DNA of 64,000 bases, taken from an uncultured Treponema sp. GTDB lineage: Bacteria; Spirochaetota; Spirochaetia; Treponematales; Treponemataceae. The translations under genes and the position numbers were made by a program. Positions 43,433-52,518 of the stretch are shown here, one piece after another. The notes beneath the pieces were generated by a model. The model was not told the origin of the DNA. It searched no databases and saw nothing but the letters and a program-made list of their open reading frames with translations. Location of the stretch: NCBI GenBank assembly GCA_900319625.1, contig ONPD01000003.1, forward strand, positions 124,001 to 188,000, in the 5' to 3' direction. Position 1 is the stretch's first letter. The number at the start of each line of letters is the position of its first letter.

Positions 43433-44639
43433 TAAAACCTCCTGCAATCAAAAGATAGAGCTTGTTCAGCGTGATATCCAGCTCATCTTTTGAAAAATTA
43501 TGACAGAGCGCGTTTACGACAAGAAATACCGGGAAGGAAAATACCCAGCCCGACACAAGTTTTCTGTCGAAAAAGGTCTGATTTTTTGCAATTTTTTCTG
43601 AAAGTTGAAGAACTTTGTCGTTATAAGTTGTATGAAAAAAATTTTCGTTTATGTGCGATGAATAAAGGCCGGAAATCTGAATCCACTTGCAGACTGTAAG
43701 CATTTCTCGCCGGGTCATAAAATAATCAATTTCCGTACGCAAAAGCACATAGATTTTTTCACTCATTTCCTCACATTCTTCCGTATTCTGAGCAACAAGT
43801 CCCAGCATCTGATTCAGCTCTGTCGTAACGAGAGACAAAACCATATCATCCTTATCGCTGAAGTGAGAATAAAGACTGCTTTTTACAATTCCAAGCTCGT
43901 TCGCAACCGCCTCTACCGTAACGTTTGGAAGACCTTCCCGGTAGATTACATTACTGAGGGCGACAAGCTTTTTATCAACATCCGGAATATTTTCCAGAGA
44001 TTTTTTACAAAGGGTGTTCAAGTGGCTAAGTCTTTCATCAGAAATTGTCGGATTTTTGATTCTCAGGCCTTTTTTTATCATTTTGATGACGTGATTTTCC
44101 CAATCCTCGTAAGAAACATCTTTGATTCCGTTTTTATTTTTAAAGTCGCATACAGATGAAAAGGCCAGCATAAAGTCAATCATCGTTACGAAGACAAAAA
44201 ATCCATGAATGTAAAAATGCTCGTTAATTACGTGATGATTTTTATCAAAAACCTCGCTTATAAAGGTCACTCCGCTTTCAGAAAGCTTCTGGAACTGAAA
44301 ATCCTCGCCAAGATTTGGAGTTGAAAAAAGAACATAGCTTAAATACTCAGGCTTTTCATAAAGATAGCGCAGAGCCAGGCGGATACAATCCTCGTACCTG
44401 CCTTCTTTATAGATTTTATCCAGCTGCTTTGTAAGTTCCGTTGTATCAGAAAAAACCCTGTCGCGGATTGCGGCATCAAGAGCATCCTTGCTTTCAAAAT
44501 GGCGGTAAATTGCGGTTTTTGAAATGCCCACTTCCTTTGCAATACGGGAAAGCGAAAGACGGTTGAAAACCTCGTCCTTTAAGAGAGAAAATGTAGTCTG
44601 AATAATTTTTTCTTTTGTTGAAATTTCTTCTTCTGCCAT
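43416..44639 (-). CDS. Tandem TetR-family repressor (two DNA-binding domains in one chain)
   Basis: This 407-residue product is twice the usual TetR length. Two TetR helix-turn-helix domains are clear: LSRIAKEVGISKTAIYRHF (about 30-48) and VEAVANELGIVKSSLYSHF (about 242-260). Each is followed by a helical ligand/dimer-type domain. The halves are diverged, so the duplication is not recent. It is the first gene of the efflux operon and directly follows a four-half-site operator. Autorepression and control of the pump by a drug-like ligand are inferred. No Shine-Dalgarno site precedes the ATG because the operator reaches to within two bases of it. Confidence 0.92.
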   Translation of the reverse strand: MAEEEISTKEKIIQTTFSLLKDEVFNRLSLSRIAKEVGISKTAIYRHFESKDALDAAIRDRVFSDTTELTKQLDKIYKEGRYEDCIRLALRYLYEKPEYLSYVLFSTPNLGEDFQFQKLSESGVTFISEVFDKNHHVINEHFYIHGFFVFVTMIDFMLAFSSVCDFKNKNGIKDVSYEDWENHVIKMIKKGLRIKNPTISDERLSHLNTLCKKSLENIPDVDKKLVALSNVIYREGLPNVTVEAVANELGIVKSSLYSHFSDKDDMVLSLVTTELNQMLGLVAQNTEECEEMSEKIYVLLRTEIDYFMTRREMLTVCKWIQISGLYSSHINENFFHTTYNDKVLQLSEKIAKNQTFFDRKLVSGWVFSFPVFLVVNALCHNFSKDELDITLNKLYLLIAGGFNETHS

Positions 44640-44640
44640 C

Positions 44641-44688
44641 TTTTGTTACCGAACGACCGGTAACGTTACCGACTGTTCGGTAACAAAA
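44641..44688 (-). promoter_or_regulatory. Four-half-site operator for the tandem TetR regulator
   Basis: Half-sites GTTACCG (44645-44651), CGGTAAC (44658-44664), GTTACCG (44665-44671) and CGGTAAC (44678-44684) make two abutting 20-bp palindromes. Together they form one larger dyad with 14-bp outer arms (44641-44654 and 44675-44688). It covers the expected transcription start and the whole leader. Confidence 0.9.
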
Positions 44689-44715
44689 TATATTGAAATA
44701 AGAGAATAAAGTCAA
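44687..44715 (-). promoter_or_regulatory. Promoter of the tetR-efflux operon
   Basis: On the minus strand TTGACT (44715-44710), a 17-base spacer and TATATT (44692-44687). The -10 touches the operator, so repressor binding would block initiation. Confidence 0.75.
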
Positions 44716-44742
44716 TCTGATTTGAAAGATAACATAAAATTA

Positions 44743-45489
44743 TTATAAACTATCGAAGCTGTCAGGCCAGGCACGGAAGAAAAGCTTCAGATTATATTCC
44801 CCGGCAAGCTTTAAGGATTCTTCTGTGGGAACGGATTTTGAAATCAAGACTCCTGCACGGGCGCGGATTACTTTTTCTACCATATCCAGGGGAACGCGGC
44901 CGGAGGTAAAAAGCTGAACTTCAGAGGAAGGAATATCATTTAAAAGCATATAACCAAGCGCTTTATCCAGGGCTGTATGGCGGCCTATATCCTCTGCGGT
45001 AAAAACAGGCTCTCCTGAGCGGGCCAAAATGCAGATGTGGGTTCCTGAAGTGTGCTTGTGAACAAGGCTGTCATTAGAAAAGGCTTTTGCAAGATTAAAA
45101 ATCCATTCAGGTCTGAAGTTTGTATCCGGGAGCTTTTCCAGCGGGCGGGCATCCTGACTTTTTGAAAAATGCCGGTTATCCGGGCAGCAGGATTCTTCTT
45201 TTTTTACATCCTCTTCCAATGAAATTTCGTCTTTAAGGGTAACAAAAGCAGTATTTTTACTTTCGCAGAAACGGATGTCGCTAATATCATCTTTTTTCTG
45301 GATTAAGCCGGAAGAAAGAAGGTGGCCTGCCACAAGTTCAATAAGATTATCTTCTGTGCAGACAAGCGAGCACCAGAGCCTTCCGTTGATTTTTATTGAA
45401 AGCCTGTGTTCTTTAATTACGAGGATTTCTTTTTCTTCTGATTTTCCGTCCGGGTAAAGACGCTTTATTTTTTTTGCAGAAATCGTCAT
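44743..45489 (-). CDS. fdhD: Formate dehydrogenase accessory sulfurtransferase FdhD
   Basis: This 248-residue protein has the FdhD pattern: LVAGHLLSSGLI, HKHTSGTHICILAR, FTAEDIGRHTALDKALGYML, TSGRVPLDMVEK and ARAGVLISKSVPTEESLKLA. A Cys pair in the ESCCPDN loop is the likely sulfur carrier. FdhD moves sulfur from IscS to the Mo cofactor before insertion into formate dehydrogenase. It is the last gene of the FDH island and overlaps the MOSC-MogA gene by four bases (ATGA). Confidence 0.95.
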   Translation of the reverse strand: MTISAKKIKRLYPDGKSEEKEILVIKEHRLSIKINGRLWCSLVCTEDNLIELVAGHLLSSGLIQKKDDISDIRFCESKNTAFVTLKDEISLEEDVKKEESCCPDNRHFSKSQDARPLEKLPDTNFRPEWIFNLAKAFSNDSLVHKHTSGTHICILARSGEPVFTAEDIGRHTALDKALGYMLLNDIPSSEVQLFTSGRVPLDMVEKVIRARAGVLISKSVPTEESLKLAGEYNLKLFFRAWPDSFDSL

Positions 45490-46400
45490 GCATCACCTTC
45501 GCCGCGCAAAACAGGAATTCCGTGCTCTAAGACAGGAAGCAGATATTCTACGCATTCTTTACCTGCCTTTGGGCTTCCAGGCAGATTTACAATCAAGGTT
45601 CGACCGCGGATTACACTTACGGCGCGGGACAGCATTGCCCTGGGAGTAATAGTCATACTGTAGGCTCGGATTGCTTCTGCAATTCCCGGTGCATCCTTTA
45701 CAGCCGCTCTTTTAGTCGCTTCCGGCATCATATCACGGGGAGAAAAGCCTGTTCCGCCGGAAGTAAAAATTACATCAGGCTTTTGTGTATCTGCAAGATG
45801 GCAAAGTGCCTTATAAAGACCTTCTTCATCGTCTGGAAGAAGAGTAATGCCTGTAACAAGATAGCCCGCTTTTTCAAGGCTTTCTTTAATAACAGGCCCG
45901 CTTTTATCTTCCCTCTCACCTTTTGAAGAGCGGTCGCTTGCAACAAGAACTGAGGCTGTAAAACGTCGGCCTTCAACAAGCTCAAGCTTGTCCCCTTCGC
46001 TGATTACTCCTCCCTCAAGTACGTGGGCAAAAACACCTTCGCTTGGCATAATGCACCTTCCTGTACGCCGGGTCACCGTACAGGAAGAATGACATTTTTT
46101 CCCAATCTGAATTATTTCAAGCTGGACCTGGCCGGCACGAAATCTTGTTCCAACAGGAAAAGTCTTAAAATCAAAGCCCTGGACTAATAGATTTTCTCCA
46201 AAATCCCCTTCGCTAACGTCTGCGCCAGTTTTTTTAAAGGCTTCAACAGCATCCCAGGAAAGAAGGCTGACTTCCCTCTGACTTCCGGCGTGAGCATCAC
46301 CTTCCAGCCCGAAGCTTTCTATTACCCTGCAGGATTTTATATTTTTTTTTGCAGTGCCTTTTTTTTCGCTTATGCAGACAGCTTTTATAATGCCAGTCAT
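45486..46400 (-). CDS. MOSC domain - MogA fusion (molybdenum cofactor biosynthesis)
   Basis: In this 304-residue two-domain protein, residues 1-145 are a MOSC domain (SCRVIESFGLEGDAHAGSQR, EGDFGENLLVQGFDF, IGKKCHSSCTV). Residues about 148-304 are a MogA/MoaB domain (VLVASDRSSKGEREDKSGPV, TSGGTGFSPRDMMPEAT, LPGSPKAGKECVEYLLP). MogA adenylylates molybdopterin for molybdenum insertion; MOSC domains bind or transfer sulfur at the cofactor. The fusion joins two late steps and suits its position between moaA and fdhD. Confidence 0.93.
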   Translation of the reverse strand: MTGIIKAVCISEKKGTAKKNIKSCRVIESFGLEGDAHAGSQREVSLLSWDAVEAFKKTGADVSEGDFGENLLVQGFDFKTFPVGTRFRAGQVQLEIIQIGKKCHSSCTVTRRTGRCIMPSEGVFAHVLEGGVISEGDKLELVEGRRFTASVLVASDRSSKGEREDKSGPVIKESLEKAGYLVTGITLLPDDEEGLYKALCHLADTQKPDVIFTSGGTGFSPRDMMPEATKRAAVKDAPGIAEAIRAYSMTITPRAMLSRAVSVIRGRTLIVNLPGSPKAGKECVEYLLPVLEHGIPVLRGEGDA

Positions 46401-46401
46401 T

Positions 46402-47376
46402 TTATCCCCCGATTTGCGTCATCATTTTTGACTGAGTTTTTTTATGTTCATTCAGCTGGTGCGCTTGCGGCTTTCGTAAAAGCGCCTTTTGAATTTCACC
46501 TTTTAATTCTTCTTTTATTTTATCTGCGGATTTTCCGGAGCGCAATATTTCTTTTACATTAAGGGCGTCGTCATAGCAGAGGCAGAGCTTGAGCATTCCG
46601 TTTGCTGTAAGGCGGACCCGGTTACATTCAGTGCAGAAGGCGTGGGACAAAGGGGAAATAAAAGCGATTTTTCCCTTAAAGCCGTCAAATTGAAAAAGTC
46701 TGGCAGGGGAATGAGAATTTCCCGGAAGTTGAATTGCCCTTCCAAAACGTGCCTCCAGGTGCCCGCGGACAAAGTCTGAAGTCAGCCCCTTCATCTCAAA
46801 GGCAGCCCCAAGAGGCATAAGCTCAATAAAGCGGACATCAAGAGTCTGATTTTTTGCAAGAAGTGCCAGGTCACAGAGTTCGTTTTTATTCCAGTCAGAA
46901 GGAACCACGTTTATCTTTAAGGGAAAATTCAGGGCCAGGGCGATATCAATGCTTTTTAAGACTTTTTCAAGGCCGGAAAAGCCTGTAATTTTATAAAAAA
47001 GCTCCTCATTCAGGGTGTCAAGGCTGATATTTACACGGGAAAGCCCTGCGGCCTTAAGCTGGTCTGCCAGGTCTGAAAACAAAAGACCGTTAGTAGTAAG
47101 GCAGATTTCTTCAATTCCTTCAATCTTGTACAGTTTTTCAATAAGGCTTACAAGGTCACGGCGGATAAGAGGCTCCCCTCCCGTCAGGCGGATTTTTTTT
47201 AAGCCCATCCCGGCCATAACCAGCACCAGACTTTCGATTTCTTCATAGGAAAGGATTTCTTCATGGGGAATGTGATTTATTCCCTCAGGCGGCATGCAGT
47301 AACGGCAGCGCAGGTTACACTTGTCTGTCAGGGAAATTCGAAGATAATCTATTGTTCGTCCAAAGCCGTCTTTCAT
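46402..47376 (-). CDS. moaA: GTP 3',8-cyclase MoaA (radical SAM)
   Basis: This 324-residue enzyme has the radical SAM cluster motif CNLRCRYC and SAM-binding LTGGEPLIRRDL. The second cluster's Cys residues lie in FCTECNRVRLTANGMLKLCL, and the C-terminus is Gly-Gly as required. Together with MoaC it converts GTP to cyclic pyranopterin monophosphate, the first step of Mo cofactor synthesis. Confidence 0.96.
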   Translation of the reverse strand: MKDGFGRTIDYLRISLTDKCNLRCRYCMPPEGINHIPHEEILSYEEIESLVLVMAGMGLKKIRLTGGEPLIRRDLVSLIEKLYKIEGIEEICLTTNGLLFSDLADQLKAAGLSRVNISLDTLNEELFYKITGFSGLEKVLKSIDIALALNFPLKINVVPSDWNKNELCDLALLAKNQTLDVRFIELMPLGAAFEMKGLTSDFVRGHLEARFGRAIQLPGNSHSPARLFQFDGFKGKIAFISPLSHAFCTECNRVRLTANGMLKLCLCYDDALNVKEILRSGKSADKIKEELKGEIQKALLRKPQAHQLNEHKKTQSKMMTQIGG

Positions 47377-47393
47377 TTTTATCCTTTTAATAT

Positions 47394-48470
47394 TTAGTCA
47401 GCGTCTAAAAGCATTACTTTATCCCGCGGGATTTTTACGAAGATTTTGTTCTGTGTAAAGGATGCTTCTATTATTTTCCATTCTGATTTTGAGATTTCCC
47501 AGTGAATCAGAGAATGAGGCGCTGTCTTACTTCCATCAGCTCCTTCCTCTTCGAAATACACTGTATATGAAAAAGCGTCTTCTATCACCCTTTTTATACA
47601 AGCTGAAAAAATATTTTCTTTCTGACTGCCACCAGCTGAAGCCCCGGAGCACAATTCCAGATAGTGGGCACGAAAGCCTGCGTATGGCGCGTGATAAGCA
47701 CCTTCTTCAAAGCCCAGCATAATCCCCCAGTCAAGGGCAAAGGCTTTGTCATCAGACTTCCATTCCATCCGGCTGATATTTTTACAGCCCGAAAGCCTTG
47801 CCGCCGCAAGAGTCCCTGGATTTTCAAAAAAATCATGCTTTTCAAGCGGAGGTGAAAGCTTTCCCTTTTCCATTACGGCAATTTTTTTTGAAAGCCTGAA
47901 GGCTTCGTTCCTGTCATGAGTCACAAGAATTGAAGGACATTTTTTTTCTTCAAGAAGATTCAAAATCAGCCTTTCAAGCTCAGACTTACGGTTAGAATCC
48001 AGGGCGGAAAAAGGCTCATCAAACAAAAGCAGGTCAGGCTCTGAAGCAAGAAGACGGGCAAGAGCCACCCTCTGCTGTTCTCCTCCGGAAATCTGGGCAG
48101 GAAAAAGCATTTCCTTTCCACAAAGCCCGAAACGTTTAATATAAAAATCAGCATCAGTCTTATTCTTTGCTGTTACACTGATATTCTGGTAGACGGTCAT
48201 ATTCGGAAAAAGCGCATAATTTTGAAAAAGATAGCCGACCCGGCGTTTTTGCGGAGGAAGATTGATTTTCTGTTCATAATCAAAAAGTATGCGGTCATTA
48301 AAAATGATTTTTCCCCGGTCCGGGCTTTCAATTCCGGCAATGCATTTTAAAAGCAGTGATTTTCCAGCCCCCGACTGGCCCAAAACCGCCAGACTATCTG
48401 AATCAACCTGGAAATCCGCCTTGAGGAAAAAAGCTCCCAGTTTTTTTTCAATCTGAACAATAAGACTCAC
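47394..48470 (-). CDS. modC: Molybdate ABC transporter ATP-binding protein
   Basis: This 358-residue ABC ATPase has Walker A GQSGAGKSLL, signature SGGEQQR and Walker B LLLFDEPFSALD. The C-terminal 130 residues are in the position of the regulatory TOBE region but poorly conserved. It powers molybdate uptake with ModB. The start overlaps the modB stop by four bases. Confidence 0.93.
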   Translation of the reverse strand: MSLIVQIEKKLGAFFLKADFQVDSDSLAVLGQSGAGKSLLLKCIAGIESPDRGKIIFNDRILFDYEQKINLPPQKRRVGYLFQNYALFPNMTVYQNISVTAKNKTDADFYIKRFGLCGKEMLFPAQISGGEQQRVALARLLASEPDLLLFDEPFSALDSNRKSELERLILNLLEEKKCPSILVTHDRNEAFRLSKKIAVMEKGKLSPPLEKHDFFENPGTLAAARLSGCKNISRMEWKSDDKAFALDWGIMLGFEEGAYHAPYAGFRAHYLELCSGASAGGSQKENIFSACIKRVIEDAFSYTVYFEEEGADGSKTAPHSLIHWEISKSEWKIIEASFTQNKIFVKIPRDKVMLLDAD

Positions 48471-49135
48471 GCTGCTTTCCTCCTTTCAAAGCTGCCTTCT
48501 GTAAAAAGATTCATCAGTAAAAGAATGACAGCAGAAAGAGTAAAGATTACAGCAACCCATTTGAAGGCAAGAGCCTTATTTCCGGCCTGCATGGCAGTAT
48601 AAATTGCGACAGAAATTGTCTGAGTTTTTCCGGGAAGATTTCCGGCAATCATAATTGTTGCACCAAACTCCCCCATTGCACGCGCAAAAGAAAGAATTAC
48701 GGCCGCCGCAAGGCCTGGCAAAGAAACAGGAATCATGATTTTTGTAAAAATTGAAAACTCGCTCATGCCAAGAGTTCTTGCCGCCGCAACAATCTCCGGA
48801 TTTATCTGGGAAAAAGCCCCTCTGCTTGTCCTGTACATTACTGGAAAGGAAATTACGATTGCCGCAAGAACGCCTCCACCCCAGGTAAAAATAGGATTTA
48901 TTCCGATTTTTGAAAGAAAAGAGCCGAAGCCCGCATTTTTAGAAAAAATCATAAGAAGGATAAAGCCCGCAACCGTTGGAGGAAGAACCAGAGGAAGTGA
49001 AAGAATTGCATCAATTAAAGAACGGGCCTTTTTTGTCTTTCCCACTCCCCAGGCTGCAAAAATGCCAAGAAAAAAAGTAATAAAAGTTGAGACAAATGCA
49101 ATTTTACAGGAAATCCAGAGGGGGCAAAAATCCAT
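48467..49135 (-). CDS. modB: Molybdate ABC transporter permease
   Basis: This 222-residue polytopic protein has five or six transmembrane helices and the ABC-permease EAA-type loop (AARTLGMSEFSIFTKIMIP). FARAMGEFGATIMIAGNLPG is typical of ModB and CysT permeases. It forms the membrane channel of the molybdate importer. Confidence 0.95.
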   Translation of the reverse strand: MDFCPLWISCKIAFVSTFITFFLGIFAAWGVGKTKKARSLIDAILSLPLVLPPTVAGFILLMIFSKNAGFGSFLSKIGINPIFTWGGGVLAAIVISFPVMYRTSRGAFSQINPEIVAAARTLGMSEFSIFTKIMIPVSLPGLAAAVILSFARAMGEFGATIMIAGNLPGKTQTISVAIYTAMQAGNKALAFKWVAVIFTLSAVILLLMNLFTEGSFERRKAA

Positions 49136-49143
49136 AAATAAAC

Positions 49144-49923
49144 CTATTTTTTCAGAGTAACAAAACCGGCTTTTTCAAAAATTGACTTTGCCTTGTCTGA
49201 ATATAAATAATCTTCAAACTTTTTAGCGGCATCTTTCTGGCGGCTTGCTTTTACAATTCCGATCGGGTAAATAACAGGCGGACAGGAACCTTCCGGAGCC
49301 TTTGCAATCACAGAAACCTTGTGACTGACAGCGGCGTCAGTGGCATAAACAATTCCGTAGTCGCAGGCTTTTTCTTCAACCCAGTTCAAAACTGTACGGA
49401 CATCAGATGCAAAATTTGCCTTTTTTGAAACCTGCTCCCAGATTCCAAGCTTTTCGCAAATTGACTTGGTATACTGACCGACAGGAACACTTGAAGGCTC
49501 TCCTATAGCAATCATTTTTACAGAAGGAGACGTCAGCTCTTCAAAAGAAGAAATCTGCTTTCCTTCCTTCGAGCCATCCCTGGCAGGCGAAATAAGCACC
49601 ACCTTATTTTCCAGAAGATTTTTTACGCTTTCATTATCCATTAAATCTTTTTCCACAAGAGCCTTCATCTGCTTTGTGGCAGCGGAAATAAAAAGGTCGC
49701 AGGGAGCGCCAGCTTCAATCTGAGCCTGAAGAGCCCCTGAGCCTCCGAAAGAAAAGAAAAGCTTTATATTTTGATTTTCTTTTTCAAAGTCAGTCTTAAG
49801 CTGCGCGCAGACATCAGTAAGCGATGCCGCCGCAAGAACAGTAAGCTCTGTTTTTTTTGCCTTACTCCAGCCTGTAAAAATCAAAGTGCAAAGCACGCAT
49901 ACACATGTAATTAGTTTTTTCAT
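49144..49923 (-). CDS. modA: Molybdate-binding periplasmic protein
   Basis: This 259-residue solute-binding protein has a signal peptide, then LTVLAAASLTDVCAQLKTDF and FSFGGSGALQAQIEAGAPCD, both typical of ModA and containing the oxyanion-binding Ser residues. YGIVYATDAA is also conserved. No lipobox Cys is evident; cysteines occur within the signal region. It delivers molybdate or tungstate to ModBC. Confidence 0.94.
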   Translation of the reverse strand: MKKLITCVCVLCTLIFTGWSKAKKTELTVLAAASLTDVCAQLKTDFEKENQNIKLFFSFGGSGALQAQIEAGAPCDLFISAATKQMKALVEKDLMDNESVKNLLENKVVLISPARDGSKEGKQISSFEELTSPSVKMIAIGEPSSVPVGQYTKSICEKLGIWEQVSKKANFASDVRTVLNWVEEKACDYGIVYATDAAVSHKVSVIAKAPEGSCPPVIYPIGIVKASRQKDAAKKFEDYLYSDKAKSIFEKAGFVTLKK

Positions 49924-49929
49924 TTTTTT

Positions 49930-50412
49930 TTATGCCTCACTTCTAAGAAAATGTCCTGACTTTCCGCCGTCTTTTTCATCAAGATGGACATCTCCTATTT
50001 CCATTGTCTTATCAAGGGCCTTACACATATCATAAATTGTAAGAAGGGCCACTGAACAGCCTGTCAAAGCTTCCATTTCAGCGCCGGTTTTGCCAGTCAG
50101 TTTTACAGAACAGAAACAGTGGATAGCATTTTTTTCAGGCTCTAGCTCGAAATCCACAGCAACCTTAGATAAAAGAAGAGTGTGACAGAGAGGAATCAGC
50201 TCCGGAGTTTTTTTTGCCGCCATAATGCCCGCAATCCGCGCAGTCGCAAGAACATTTCCCTTTGGCACGCTGTCAGAATTGATGGCATCCATAACAGCCT
50301 GGCTGACAGTGATTTTTCCGCTGGCCCGGGCAAAACGCTGGGTCTCATTTTTAGCACTAACATCAACCATCGAGGCGTTGCCGTTTTTATCGATATGGGT
50401 AAATCCGCTCAT
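49930..50412 (-). CDS. moaC: Cyclic pyranopterin monophosphate synthase MoaC
   Basis: This 160-residue protein starts [20 protein letters not shown] and has [29 protein letters not shown], and the active-site segment [20 protein letters not shown] with KALDK following. It completes cPMP synthesis after MoaA. Length is typical. Confidence 0.97.
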   Translation of the reverse strand: MSGFTHIDKNGNASMVDVSAKNETQRFARASGKITVSQAVMDAINSDSVPKGNVLATARIAGIMAAKKTPELIPLCHTLLLSKVAVDFELEPEKNAIHCFCSVKLTGKTGAEMEALTGCSVALLTIYDMCKALDKTMEIGDVHLDEKDGGKSGHFLRSEA

Positions 50413-50427
50413 ATTTTCCTCACTAAA

Positions 50428-51468
50428 TTATTTCCCGAAGCCGCAGTTTGGATAATGACATTCCTTACAGCCAAGGCAAAGTCCACCCTCTCCAAAGGCC
50501 GCAAAATCTGCCACAGAAAGCTCTTCTCCGCACAAAATGCGGGGTAAAACCAGATCAAAAATCGTACGGCCGGCATACATCACGCAGCCGGGAAGCCCCA
50601 TAACCGGGATTTTTTTAGAATTATACTGTAAATAAGAAAGCAGAAACATAGCACCGGGCAAAACAGGAGCACCATAAGTGATGATTTCTGCCCCACTGGC
50701 CTTAATTGCGCCAGGCGTTCTGTCGTCAGGGTCAACGCTCATTCCCCCGGTACATAAAATAATGTCTGCCCCGGCCCGGGCAAAATTCAAGATTTCATTT
50801 TTTATAGCTTCAAGCTCGTCACCGGGAAAGACCTGATTCATCACTTCAAGTCCGGCTTCATATTCAGAAAGCTTTTTTCTAAGCACGTCTCCAAAGGCAT
50901 CCTTAATCAAACCTTTTTTGACTTCGCTTCCCGTAGTCACAAGCCCAATTCTTTTCTTCTCAAAGGGGATGATTTTCAAAAGCGGCTGGCTACCGGCAAC
51001 TTTCCTTGCCGCCTTCATCTTTTCTTCTTCAATTACAAGAGGAATAATTCTGGTACCTGCAAGCTTATCACCTTTATGTACGACCCTATTTGAATGAATT
51101 GTCGCAATCATCATCTGACCAATAGAATTAACTTCAAAAAGCTTTTGGGAATTGATTTTCAAAAGACCTGTGCAGGCCGCTGTAATTTCGATTTTACCTT
51201 CACTTGGGGCTGAAGCCTTCATCAGCTGCGAATCTCCCATGCAGATATCACGTAAAATCTCAGCCGCTTCGTCCTCGTGCAGAATGCCCTCGCTTTTTTC
51301 CCAGACATAAAGATTTTCCTTTCCAACCGAAAGCAGAACAGGAATATCCTCTTTTTGAACAATGTGACCTTTTTTGAAAACAGGGCCTTTTTTTACCCCG
51401 GGAATAATCTGAGTAATATCGTGGCAGAGAACCTGGCCCACAGCATCTTCAGTTTTTATGCACTTCAT
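50428..51468 (-). CDS. MoeA-like molybdopterin-binding protein with Cys-rich C-terminus
   Basis: This 346-residue protein has a molybdopterin-binding domain (RIGLVTTGSEVKKGLIKDAF, CTGGMSVDPDDRTPGAIKAS) preceded by a MoeA-like N-terminal part. It ends GLCLGCKECHYPNCGFGK, with four cysteines that could bind a metal. Such proteins occur beside molybdenum enzymes but their exact step is not settled. A separate full MoeA is present in the same operon. It overlaps mobAB by 20 bases. Confidence 0.8.
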   Translation of the reverse strand: MKCIKTEDAVGQVLCHDITQIIPGVKKGPVFKKGHIVQKEDIPVLLSVGKENLYVWEKSEGILHEDEAAEILRDICMGDSQLMKASAPSEGKIEITAACTGLLKINSQKLFEVNSIGQMMIATIHSNRVVHKGDKLAGTRIIPLVIEEEKMKAARKVAGSQPLLKIIPFEKKRIGLVTTGSEVKKGLIKDAFGDVLRKKLSEYEAGLEVMNQVFPGDELEAIKNEILNFARAGADIILCTGGMSVDPDDRTPGAIKASGAEIITYGAPVLPGAMFLLSYLQYNSKKIPVMGLPGCVMYAGRTIFDLVLPRILCGEELSVADFAAFGEGGLCLGCKECHYPNCGFGK

Positions 51469-52516
51469 TTATTTTCCCCATAAAATATTCTTCAATAAAA
51501 TTAAAAACTTCTTCCACCTGGTAATCGTCCCGCGCGGAATAAATCACAGGCTCCCTGCAGACTGATTTTTCACTGATGCCGCTCCGTAAAACTTCAACTT
51601 TAGGATAAGCAGAATCTTTCAGTCCTTCAAGGATGATAAAATCGGGCACGCAGGGAAGCGATTTGATTTGATTTATCAGCCTTCCCAGAGTTTCACCGCA
51701 GTCTTGGCCCGCCAGTGCAGAGGTCCCAAACATAAAACGTTTATCAGAAAAAATACAGCTTGCTACAGCTCCGCTTGCCGTAAAATTATAAGTGTCCGTA
51801 CCGGGCGCGTCTGTAAAACAGTCGTGTCCGTCGTGCTTGATAACCCCACATTTATAGCCGCGGGCTTGAGCCTCTTTAATAAGGGCACAGACCATACGGG
51901 TTTTTCCGCTATTTTTGATTCCGCTAACGCAGAAGATAAAGGGCTTTTTTAAGGCCTTGTATTCATCAGGCGTGTTTACGTTGGTAAAAACTTTTCTGTC
52001 CAGGGCTGATTTTTCAACCGGGATAAATTTTGTGGGAAGGCTTTCAAAAAGATGAGAAAGTTTAAAATCCCCATTTTTAAGCTGATTTTCAATGGCCGGC
52101 AAAATTGATTTTTTATAAACCGCACTCAAAGGCTGGGGCCGTCCGTCAACGAGCGGCACATAACATTCATAATCAGATGAAAAAAACTCCGCAATGTAGA
52201 GAGGGACTTCTTTTGTTACAAATGGCATGTCGCAGGCAGATACAAAAACAAAGTCGTTTCGAGATTCAGAAAGGGCCCGGCGAAGACCTTCCAAAGGCCC
52301 ACAGTCCTGGTTTTCGTCCTTTACGACTTTTATTTCCTGCGGGTCTTGCAGATAATCATCTTTCACGCTCACAATAACTTCGTCAAAAGCACTGAATTCT
52401 TCAATCAGCCTTTCAAGAAAAGATTTTCCTTCATAAGTCAAAAGGGCTTTGTTCTGCCCAATGCGGGAGCTTTTTCCGCCTGCAAGAAGAGCGACCGTAA
52501 TTTTAGGCTGGCACAT
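51449..52516 (-). CDS. mobAB: MobA-MobB fusion (molybdopterin guanylyltransferase and GTP-binding adaptor)
   Basis: In this 355-residue fusion, residues 1-190 are MobA, with the nucleotide-binding loop LLAGGKSSRIGQNKALL and ACDMPFVTKEVP. Residues about 195-355 are MobB, with P-loop GIKNSGKTRM and GVIKHDGHDC. MobA attaches GMP to Mo-molybdopterin to give the bis-MGD cofactor used by formate dehydrogenases. The ATG 52516 is preferred over GTG 52522 because GGGAG lies seven bases before it. Confidence 0.93.
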   Translation of the reverse strand: MCQPKITVALLAGGKSSRIGQNKALLTYEGKSFLERLIEEFSAFDEVIVSVKDDYLQDPQEIKVVKDENQDCGPLEGLRRALSESRNDFVFVSACDMPFVTKEVPLYIAEFFSSDYECYVPLVDGRPQPLSAVYKKSILPAIENQLKNGDFKLSHLFESLPTKFIPVEKSALDRKVFTNVNTPDEYKALKKPFIFCVSGIKNSGKTRMVCALIKEAQARGYKCGVIKHDGHDCFTDAPGTDTYNFTASGAVASCIFSDKRFMFGTSALAGQDCGETLGRLINQIKSLPCVPDFIILEGLKDSAYPKVEVLRSGISEKSVCREPVIYSARDDYQVEEVFNFIEEYFMGKINEVHKN

Positions 52517-52518
52517 AA

